Positions 17,271-27,864 of a stretch of DNA of 64,000 nt are shown here, in pieces; position 1 is the stretch's first letter, and each line of letters begins with the position of its first letter. This DNA is from Paraflavitalea sp. CAU 1676. Its GTDB lineage: Bacteria > Bacteroidota > Bacteroidia > Chitinophagales > Chitinophagaceae. The stretch covers positions 248,001-312,000 of the forward strand of contig NZ_JARHUJ010000010.1 of the NCBI RefSeq assembly GCF_029223285.1, read 5' to 3'. The translations under genes were made by a program, and so were the position numbers. Under the pieces are notes generated by a model. The model worked only from the letters and a program-made list of their open reading frames with translations, searched no databases and was not told where the DNA came from.

Positions 17271-18326
17271 ATGGCCTTATCAGGAGATCAATACAAAGAG
17301 TTTATTGCCTATGAGGCATTCATCCGGCGGGCGGCGGCATTGAACCTGCCTTTTATGCTAAAAGGGAGCTACGTGACCCGGCCGTATTTTGCCAACCCGG
17401 AAGACAGAATTCCCAATGACCTTGACTGGGTTTACCTGGAAAGGCTGGAGAATACGGAGGTGGCCACCAAAGTTTTCAACGAGTGGATGATCCAGGTCAG
17501 TGAGGGCGAAGAGCACGATGGCGTTCAGTTCAGAAGTTTCCGGGAGAATGCTTTCTGGCGGATGATCGACTATGCGATGGATGAAGATTTCCCGACGGTA
17601 AACACCGACCTTGATTGTAAGGTGGACGGCGAGTCAATTTATCCCCTTGGCTTTGATGTTTCTTTTAACCTGCCGGTAGATGTGCCGCCCGTAGAATTGG
17701 TGTATACACCAGTCCGCGGAAACTCATTTACGATACCGTTTACCGCTCCACTTGCGTTACAGGTATCCTGGAAGCTGCACCAAACGCTGGTCAGGCTTCG
17801 GTTCAAAGACCTTTTTGATCTAATGCATCTCGTAGAGCATCCTTCCTTTACATCCGAAGTATTGCATTCCTCCATGGTGGCGTTGCAAAACGAATGTGCG
17901 ATGGATGGCGCCGACCCCGCCAGACTTCGATATCTCCTGAATGGTGATTGGAGACTTCTTACATTCCATATTCCTTTGGATGAACTATGGACTTCTTGGA
18001 GGCACGAGGACGAATATGTCAGGTATCCGACCGCCTGGGAAGATAGAGCAGTAAATATCACAGATGTCAACAAGCTGCCCGAACGTTTAGCTAAATTTAA
18101 AGAACAGGTATTGGCGGCATTCAGGAAAGCGGGTTTTTATGAGTCTGGTCTCCTGGCTGATCTTGCAATAAACCCGCAGGAAGGTCAGCAGACAGATGAC
18201 ATTCCGGATCAGGCATTTGACGCCAGGATACGGCCAATTTCTCAGGAAGCAGTACCTTCATACCAGCGAGGGTTTTTGAAGAGATTGTTTGGGCCGCTGT
18301 ATTGGGATAAACCTGGAAAAATCTGA
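17271..18326 (+). CDS. AbiEii/AbiGii-like nucleotidyltransferase
   Basis: 351 aa. Near the N-terminus is a polymerase-beta-type active site: LKGSYVTRPYF (Gly32, Ser33), then IPNDLDWVYL with Asp50 and Asp52 as the DxD pair. A third acidic candidate is the Asp in PLGFDVSF. Further on, LRFKDLFDLMHLVEH matches the conserved KDLFDL helix of the AbiEii/MenT nucleotidyltransferase group. Known members transfer nucleotides to tRNA or protein as type IV toxins or abortive-infection effectors; others have unrelated roles. The C-terminal 80 residues show no known domain. It is the middle gene of a three-gene unit. Confidence 0.7.
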   Translation: MALSGDQYKEFIAYEAFIRRAAALNLPFMLKGSYVTRPYFANPEDRIPNDLDWVYLERLENTEVATKVFNEWMIQVSEGEEHDGVQFRSFRENAFWRMIDYAMDEDFPTVNTDLDCKVDGESIYPLGFDVSFNLPVDVPPVELVYTPVRGNSFTIPFTAPLALQVSWKLHQTLVRLRFKDLFDLMHLVEHPSFTSEVLHSSMVALQNECAMDGADPARLRYLLNGDWRLLTFHIPLDELWTSWRHEDEYVRYPTAWEDRAVNITDVNKLPERLAKFKEQVLAAFRKAGFYESGLLADLAINPQEGQQTDDIPDQAFDARIRPISQEAVPSYQRGFLKRLFGPLYWDKPGKI

Positions 18327-18328
18327 CT

Positions 18329-18676
18329 ATGGCACTAGAGTTACCAAACATCGTTGACATTATCGAGGTAATGGAGAATTATGTGGAGGACATCAGGCCA
18401 GAGGAAAACATCCGGGATCAACTTGATATCTCCTACAAGATAGATAACCAAAGCGTAATTCTATTTGAGATCAGACCTTCCTACAAATCTCCCGACGAAA
18501 AATTGGAATGCTGTTATGCAAAAGCTACGTACGTAAAAACTGCCCGTCGTTGGAAAGTATTTTGGATGCGGGCGAGTGGCAAATGGCAGGGGTACGAGCC
18601 AATGCCCGAAGTAGCTGACCTCCACGAATTCATCAGCCTCGTAGAAGAAGACAAATACCATTGTTTTAAGGGGTAA
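18329..18676 (+). CDS. DUF3024 family protein
   Basis: 115 aa. It matches the DUF3024 pattern over nearly its full length: DQLDISYKIDNQSVILFEIR, then AKATYVKTARRWKVFWMRA with KWQGYEPMPEV, and the ending LVEEDKYHCF. The function of the family is unknown; the small size and basic-aromatic motif suggest nucleic acid or protein binding. It starts 2 bases after the nucleotidyltransferase stop, so it is part of the same operon, which is unusual for a family normally seen as single genes. Confidence 0.8.
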   Translation: MALELPNIVDIIEVMENYVEDIRPEENIRDQLDISYKIDNQSVILFEIRPSYKSPDEKLECCYAKATYVKTARRWKVFWMRASGKWQGYEPMPEVADLHEFISLVEEDKYHCFKG

Positions 18677-18710
18677 GGAGAGGACCCACTCTCTATACCA
18701 TTTCGTTACC

Positions 18711-18753
18711 CATGTCATGTTAAGTCATATTATGTCATGACATTACCTGACAT
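18711..18753. repeat. Phased GTCAT motifs with 12-bp palindrome
   Basis: GTCAT occurs at 18714, 18724 and 18734, exactly 10 bases apart. The last copy is part of a perfect 12-bp palindrome (ATGTCATGACAT at 18732-18743), and GACAT recurs at 18749 in inverted orientation. It could be a protein-binding site or a degenerate short tandem repeat. Confidence 0.6.
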
Positions 18754-18824
18754 GCCTCCAAATACATCCAGCAAAACCTGTCAGCCGGGCATTTTCAGTG
18801 TTAAGTTTGTGGTGGATACCCGGC

Positions 18825-18879
18825 CCGTAGCGCTCCCGTACCCGTTCCGTACCGCTCCCGTACCGGTCCCGTACAAATA
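18825..18879. repeat. 11-bp-period tandem repeat array, CCGTA type
   Basis: CCGTA begins at 18825, 18836, 18847, 18858 and 18869, exactly 11 bases apart. Units are CCGTAGCGCTC, CCGTACCCGTT, CCGTACCGCTC, CCGTACCGGTC and CCGTACAAATA. It has the same period as the two arrays at 7.6-8.2 kb but an unrelated unit. Confidence 0.85.
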
Positions 18880-19046
18880 GCACAACTTTTGAAACAGTGC
18901 CTCTTACACCAAAAGCGGAGGGAAAGCTGGCGCCTGTTCCTCAACAGGCTTTGTTTTAGCAATCTAAAAGATATTTACTCCTGTCATGCCCCATTGTATA
19001 ATACGCCAGATGATATTCGATTAAATGTCATATCGACAAATATCCA

Positions 19047-19054
19047 TACATTTG
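19047..19054 (+). promoter_or_regulatory. Candidate -7 element (TACATTTG) of the GH105 gene
   Basis: Exact TAnnTTTG match ending 20 bases before the ATG at 19075, giving a short leader. No convincing -33 TTTG box is seen at normal spacing. Confidence 0.45.
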
Positions 19055-19074
19055 GCGCGCTGATATTCGCCACT

Positions 19075-20262
19075 ATGAACACGACGCCTGTAATTTGCCA
19101 TACGATCCGTAATTCCATTATTCCCAGTGTAGTAATGCTTTCACTCCTGCTGCCCGCGTGCCGCTCGCAGAAAGGAGGGCAAAGCCAGTCTGGCCTGCCG
19201 GCCAAAGACTCCGTAGTGGCCATCATTCGCCAGGCCAACAACTACTGGCAGGCGCAAAAGCCCAACCCCGGCAACGCCTTCTGGGACAATGCCGCCTACC
19301 ACACCGGCAACATGGAAGCCTACCGCCTCACCCAAGACACAGCCTATAAAAACTATTCCGAACGCTGGGCCATCCAAAACCAATGGATGGGCGCCAAAAG
19401 CACCGATCGTAGTCGCTGGAAATACAGCTACGGCGAAACCGACGACTTCGTTCTCTTCGGCGACTGGCAGATCTGCTTCCAAACCTATATAGATCTGTAC
19501 AACCTCGACGCCGTTAAAGACGACAAAAAGATAGCCCGCGCCCGCGAAGTGATGGAATACGAAATGAGCACACCACGCAACGATTACTGGTGGTGGGCCG
19601 ACGGCCTTTACATGGTAATGCCCGTAATGACCAAACTCTATAAGGCTACCGGCAACATCCAATATTTGGAGAAGCTGCATGAGTACCTTACCTATGCCAA
19701 CAGCATTATGTACGACTCCGCCGCTCAACTCTATTACCGCGACGCCAAATACGTATTCCCCAAACATAAAAGCGCCAACGGCGGTAAAGACTTCTGGGCC
19801 CGCGGCGACGGCTGGGTATTTGCCGGACTCGCCAAAGTGATCCACGACCTGCCCGCCAACGCGCCCTACCGCCAGGAATACATCGATCGTTTCAAAGCAA
19901 TGGCCACCGCCATCAAAGCCGCCCAGCAGCCCGAAGGCTACTGGACGCGCAGCATGCTCGATCCCCAACACGCGCCCGGTCCCGAAACCAGCGGCACCGC
20001 GTTCTTTACCTACGGTTTCGGGTGGGGCATCAACCACGGTCTCCTCGACAAAGCCACCTACCTGCCTGCCGTTCAACGTTCGTGGAGGTACCTCACGAAC
20101 ACTGCGCTGCAGCCCGACGGCCGGATTGGGTATGTGCAACCCATCGGGGAAAGGGCCATTCCCGGCCAGGTGGTTGATATGCGCTCAACCGCTAACTTTG
20201 GCGTTGGCGCCTTTCTGCTCGCCGCCTGCGAAATGCACCGGCTGGTAAGCAACTTGCGTTAG
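19075..20262 (+). CDS. GH105-type unsaturated rhamnogalacturonyl hydrolase lipoprotein
   Basis: 395 aa from the ATG at 19075, chosen over the open frame from 18889 because it gives a lipoprotein signal (VMLSLLLPAC) and follows a promoter-like box. The (alpha/alpha)6 barrel motifs of GH88/GH105 are present: GETDDFVLFGDWQICFQTYI, then DYWWWADGLYMVMPVM with the likely catalytic Asp176 (equivalent to Asp143 of YteR), then FWARGDGWVFAGLAKVI with Asp245. The family removes unsaturated galacturonic acid left by rhamnogalacturonan lyases. It opens a cluster with a hybrid sensor, GH2 and GH43 genes. Confidence 0.88.
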   Translation: MNTTPVICHTIRNSIIPSVVMLSLLLPACRSQKGGQSQSGLPAKDSVVAIIRQANNYWQAQKPNPGNAFWDNAAYHTGNMEAYRLTQDTAYKNYSERWAIQNQWMGAKSTDRSRWKYSYGETDDFVLFGDWQICFQTYIDLYNLDAVKDDKKIARAREVMEYEMSTPRNDYWWWADGLYMVMPVMTKLYKATGNIQYLEKLHEYLTYANSIMYDSAAQLYYRDAKYVFPKHKSANGGKDFWARGDGWVFAGLAKVIHDLPANAPYRQEYIDRFKAMATAIKAAQQPEGYWTRSMLDPQHAPGPETSGTAFFTYGFGWGINHGLLDKATYLPAVQRSWRYLTNTALQPDGRIGYVQPIGERAIPGQVVDMRSTANFGVGAFLLAACEMHRLVSNLR

Positions 20263-20298
20263 CGTTCTGGAAAGAACCTGTCACTTTAATCAATTCGG

Positions 20299-23200
20299 TT
20301 GACTGGATTTGTTCATATCAGTGCATTGTTGTCGCGTATAGTCCTGGTGTTCACCTTGCTGATCACCAGCCTCTCCACTTTTCCGGCCGATACCATGCGT
20401 ATAGCCCGCATGGGTATCGAAAAAGGATTATCCAACAACTCCGTACGCTGCATTTTCCAGGACCACAACGGCTTCCTTTGGTTTGGCACCTACGACGGGC
20501 TCAACCGCTACGATGGCTATGAGTTCCGCATCTTCCGCAATAGCCTAGAAGACAGCAACTCCCTTCCACACAATTTTATCTATGCCATCAATGAAGACAA
20601 CGATCACAATATTTGGGTAGGCACCGGCCAGGGTATCGGCATCTACAGCAATATTACTGGTCGCTTTAAGCCGGCTTTTTATAAACAAGCCGCCAGCGGC
20701 GAGCGATTGCGCATCAGCAGCAACGTCAACTCCATCGCCGTTGACCGCGAAGGCGCCGTGTACATTGGTACCAACGGCGGCGGACTCATGGCGCAAAGCA
20801 AAGGCGAGTCCGAAGCCCGTCAGATCTCCATTCAGCGCAACGGCAGAGCCACCAGCTGGTTCAACGTGGTGTCTGTTAAAGTGGATCGCAATGATAAAGT
20901 ATGGCTGTTCATCGCAGCCATCGGCCTCTGTTATTTTGATAAAGCACAACAAAAGATCATACCTGTACTGGAGAAGCTTGATAAGGCTTCCTGTATCGAA
21001 CCCGATCGCGATGGTAATATCTGGATTGGCTCTACGATGGGGGTGTATCGGTATAGCGTAGCAAGCGACAGTTTGCAGTTGATGTATACTGAAGAAGATA
21101 GTCAGCTGTTGTCGAATTCAATCTTCAGTTTAGCCATCGCAGCCGATGGAAAATTATGGATCGGCACCAAGAGCGGCGGACTTACCATTGCCGATACGAG
21201 AAAACACACCGTGCAGCACGTGCGGCCCGGCGATGAACCCTGGCAGCTCTCGGCCGAAACCGTTTCAGCCATCTTCGAAGACCGCGAAGGCCGAAAATGG
21301 ATGGGCTCGCTCAATGGCGGCATCAATATCATAGCGCCCACACCTTCCTTCTTTCGCACCTACGCACACGAACCTTTTAACCCCAATAGCCTTGTCAGCA
21401 ATTTTGCCGCCTGTTTTCTCCAGGAGAACCCCGATAAGATCTGGATCGGCACCGATGGCGGCGGCATCAGCACCTGGGATCGTGCAGCCAACCGCTTCTA
21501 TCATTACCGCCATGAACCCGGCCGGCCCGGCACACTGAGCCACAACCAGGTGAGCAGTATCCTGAAAGACCGCTCGGGCAATATCTGGATCTCCACCTTC
21601 GGCGGCGGCATCAACCGTTTCAATGCAGCCACGCGCACCTTTCAACAATACCCCTGCATCAATACCCAAACCGGCGTAGAGAACGTAAACGTATGGGTCA
21701 TGTATGAAGACAGTCAGCATCGCTTGTGGGCCACCACCTTCGGCGACGGCAGCCTGTATTATTATGATCCCGCCAGCGATCGCTTCGAGGTATTTAGCCA
21801 GGAGATCAAAGATCTGCTGTCGATCTTCGAAGATCGCCAGGGTACCCTGTGGGGTGGCACGGCGCATGACCTCATCCGCATAGATCGGGCTGGTAAAAAA
21901 CATATCCGGTACGAGATCGGTAAACCCGTGCGTGCCATTTATGAAGACAAGCCGGGTAATTGTTGGCTCGGCGCCGAAGGAGGTGGCCTCATCCTCTTCG
22001 ATCGCCACAGCGGTCAGTTACGTAAGCGCTACACCGTAAACGATGGCCTGGCCAATAATGCCGTGCTCAACATTCTCGAGGACAAACAAGGCAACCTGTG
22101 GATGAGCACCTTCTATGGCCTCTCACAGTTTAATGTAGCGAAGGGCGTATTCACGAACTATTTCCAGGACGATGGATTACAAAGCAATCAATTCCTCTAT
22201 GCCGCCGCGTTGAAACTCTCTTCGGGCGAAATGTTGTTTGGCGGCATACATGGCTTCAATATATTCAACCCGCAACTGGTGAGTGCTACCCGCAAAGCCG
22301 CCCCCGTATTGCTTACCCGCATACGCATCAACAACCTGCCCCTGTCGCAGGCCGGCCAGTATATCCGGACCACGGAAGATGGACGCATCCGCTCCATCGA
22401 AATGCCTTATAGTGATGGAGCTTTGTCGGTCGATTTTGCAGCCCTGGAATTTGCTGCCCCCTATAAAATATCCTACGCTTACTTCCTCGAAGGCTGGGAT
22501 AAAGACTGGAACTACAGTGGCAAATTGCGCACCGCCACCTATACCAAACTCAACGAAGGAAAATATACCCTGCGTATCAAAGCTACCGACGCCAGTGGCG
22601 CCTGGACTGGCAACGAGTTCAGGATGCTCGTTACCGTATTGCCGCCTTGGTACCGCAGTTGGTGGGCCTACGGATTGTATGCGGCCCTGGTGATCAGTGC
22701 CATCATCCTGTACCAACGGTACCGCGCCAACCAATCGCGCCTCCATTACGAAGTGGCCCTCGCCAAAGCCAATGCCAGCAAAGAAAAAGCCGAGCGTGAA
22801 CGCACAGAGGCCGTATTGCAAACCCAGGCTGCCGAGCGCGCCATGGAAAAGGTCGTCACGGAGAAAGAGCAGGAGATCAATGACCGCCGGCTCGCCTTCT
22901 TCACCAATATATCGCACGAATTCCGCACGCCGATCAGCCTCATCATCAACCCGATCAAAGAACTTTTGCTGCAACCCGATGCGAAAAAGAAAGACCTTAC
23001 GGGCCTCAGGCTGGTATACCGCAATGCAAGAAGATTGCTGAGCCTTGTTGATCAACTATTGCTTTTCCGTAAGGCAGAAGCCGGGGCCGATCGCCTTCGC
23101 ATCGTGAAGCTCGACCTCGTAGCCCTTTGTCGTGAAGTGTACCTCGCTTTCGAACAACATGCCCTGGCGGCCAATATTCAATACCAGTTTCAGCCGGCCG

Positions 23201-24549
23201 TAGACCATCTTGAAATATATGCCGACCGCGAGAAACTGGAGATCGCTTTCTTCAACCTGCTCTCCAATGCTTTTAAATATACACCGCCCGGTGGCACCAT
23301 TACTGTGACCGTGAAAGATGGCGCCGATGCGGCCCTTGCCTCCGTACAGGATACCGGTTATGGCATTCCGGCAGATGTAGGGGATAAACTCTTTGATCGT
23401 TTTTACCAGGTGCAAAAGAGAGGTGTTCCGGTGAAAGCTGGTTTCGGTATCGGGCTTTTCCTCGTAAGGCATTTCGTCGAAAGCCTGCAAGGGAAGATCT
23501 GGTACAAGAGCGAAGAGGGAAAAGGATCTACTTTCTATATCGAACTGCTGAAAGGCCGCACGCATTTTGGCGATGAGCTTATCGTGGACGATCAGCCCGC
23601 CGAGCCAACGATCTTCAAAGAGCTGGTAGAGGAAAAGAACACCGCAGTGGAAGTGGAGTCAAAGGGGGTAGCCGCTGTTGCTCCCACTGATGCCGCGAAA
23701 GTGCCGGTACAACGTAGCAAAGCCCAGGAGCTGGATGCCCTGCTCAACGAGAAAAAGTCGATACTGCTCGTGGATGATGACGGTCAGGTAAGGGGTTACC
23801 TCGCCCAATTGTTTGCGGATAAGTTCGTGGTGTACCAGGCCGATAATGCCCTGGATGGCCTCAAACTCGCCGGTCAGCACGTGCCCGATATCATCATCAG
23901 CGACGTGAATATGGACGGCATGACGGGCATCGAATTCTGCACCGCCATGAAAGATGACGCCGGGCTAAGCCATATACCCATCATCCTCCTCACCGGCAAC
24001 GAAGCCCAGGAAACCAAACTGGAAGGGCTCGAAGGCGGGGCCGATGACTATATCATGAAGCCTTTCGACAACGAGTTGCTGATGGCCCGGGTATTGAACA
24101 TACTGAAAAGCCGTACCTCGTTGCAAAAGTATTTCTTCAACGAAGTGACCCTCGGCAAAACCACCTATAAAGTGGCGCCCGAATACCAGCGCTTTCTAGA
24201 TAACTGTATCGCCGTGGTGGAAGCCCACCTCGACAATCCCGACTTTGGCATCAAGATGCTGGCCACGGAACTGAACATGGGTCAGTCGAACCTCTATAAG
24301 AAGGTAAAGTCCATCTCGGGCCAGTCGCCCAGCGCCTTCATCCGCTTCATCCGCCTGCGGAAGGTGGCCAAGACCCTCATCGAAACCAATTACAATATCA
24401 ACGAAGCCGCCTTCGATGCCGGCTTCAACGACATGAAATATTTCCGCGAGCAATTCTTTAAACTCTTTGGCATGCGCCCCTCAGAGTATGTAAAAGCCTA
24501 TCGCAAAGGTGGCGGCAGGGCTGCCGCTACAGATGATGGCGAGGAGTAA
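20299..24549 (+). CDS. Hybrid two-component system sensor/regulator (HTCS)
   Basis: 1416 aa. After a signal segment (IVLVFTLLITSLSTFPA), residues about 30-690 form a two-component propeller with repeats such as FLWFGTYDGLNRYDGY and IWIGTDGGGISTWD. A Y_Y_Y domain follows (about 745-810), then one membrane helix (about 815-835), HisKA with His873 in NISHEFRTP, HATPase, a receiver domain with phospho-acceptor Asp1202 in IIISDVNMDG, and a C-terminal AraC-type HTH (about 1305-1405). Such proteins sense oligosaccharides in the periplasm and activate the adjacent enzyme genes. No ATG exists before the signal segment: the start is the TTG at 20299 or the ATT at 20293, 30-36 bases after GH105. Confidence 0.93.
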   Translation: MTGFVHISALLSRIVLVFTLLITSLSTFPADTMRIARMGIEKGLSNNSVRCIFQDHNGFLWFGTYDGLNRYDGYEFRIFRNSLEDSNSLPHNFIYAINEDNDHNIWVGTGQGIGIYSNITGRFKPAFYKQAASGERLRISSNVNSIAVDREGAVYIGTNGGGLMAQSKGESEARQISIQRNGRATSWFNVVSVKVDRNDKVWLFIAAIGLCYFDKAQQKIIPVLEKLDKASCIEPDRDGNIWIGSTMGVYRYSVASDSLQLMYTEEDSQLLSNSIFSLAIAADGKLWIGTKSGGLTIADTRKHTVQHVRPGDEPWQLSAETVSAIFEDREGRKWMGSLNGGINIIAPTPSFFRTYAHEPFNPNSLVSNFAACFLQENPDKIWIGTDGGGISTWDRAANRFYHYRHEPGRPGTLSHNQVSSILKDRSGNIWISTFGGGINRFNAATRTFQQYPCINTQTGVENVNVWVMYEDSQHRLWATTFGDGSLYYYDPASDRFEVFSQEIKDLLSIFEDRQGTLWGGTAHDLIRIDRAGKKHIRYEIGKPVRAIYEDKPGNCWLGAEGGGLILFDRHSGQLRKRYTVNDGLANNAVLNILEDKQGNLWMSTFYGLSQFNVAKGVFTNYFQDDGLQSNQFLYAAALKLSSGEMLFGGIHGFNIFNPQLVSATRKAAPVLLTRIRINNLPLSQAGQYIRTTEDGRIRSIEMPYSDGALSVDFAALEFAAPYKISYAYFLEGWDKDWNYSGKLRTATYTKLNEGKYTLRIKATDASGAWTGNEFRMLVTVLPPWYRSWWAYGLYAALVISAIILYQRYRANQSRLHYEVALAKANASKEKAERERTEAVLQTQAAERAMEKVVTEKEQEINDRRLAFFTNISHEFRTPISLIINPIKELLLQPDAKKKDLTGLRLVYRNARRLLSLVDQLLLFRKAEAGADRLRIVKLDLVALCREVYLAFEQHALAANIQYQFQPAVDHLEIYADREKLEIAFFNLLSNAFKYTPPGGTITVTVKDGADAALASVQDTGYGIPADVGDKLFDRFYQVQKRGVPVKAGFGIGLFLVRHFVESLQGKIWYKSEEGKGSTFYIELLKGRTHFGDELIVDDQPAEPTIFKELVEEKNTAVEVESKGVAAVAPTDAAKVPVQRSKAQELDALLNEKKSILLVDDDGQVRGYLAQLFADKFVVYQADNALDGLKLAGQHVPDIIISDVNMDGMTGIEFCTAMKDDAGLSHIPIILLTGNEAQETKLEGLEGGADDYIMKPFDNELLMARVLNILKSRTSLQKYFFNEVTLGKTTYKVAPEYQRFLDNCIAVVEAHLDNPDFGIKMLATELNMGQSNLYKKVKSISGQSPSAFIRFIRLRKVAKTLIETNYNINEAAFDAGFNDMKYFREQFFKLFGMRPSEYVKAYRKGGGRAAATDDGEE

Positions 24550-24678
24550 GGAGTGCTTTTCATAATCCTTCCTGATTCAATTGGTTAGCTGACGGGTGAT
24601 TTCCCGGAATGCCCCCCTTTATTCTTGATTTGCCCCGCCCCCCGGGACGTTCAATCTTTATTTTGCAGGTGGAGGTAA

Positions 24679-27822
<3,144 letters not shown>

Positions 27823-27864
27823 CAATCGGACTGATTATCTTTTTCACTGTAAAGAGTCTTAACG

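Larger units (their letters stand above)
18677..19074. other. 398-base gap with phased motif, palindrome and tandem repeat
   Basis: No gene. It contains the GTCAT cluster (18711-18753), the CCGTA array (18825-18879) and the promoter of the GH105 gene. An open frame from 18889 runs into the GH105 gene but its first 62 codons lack signal-peptide or GH105 character. Confidence 0.6.
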
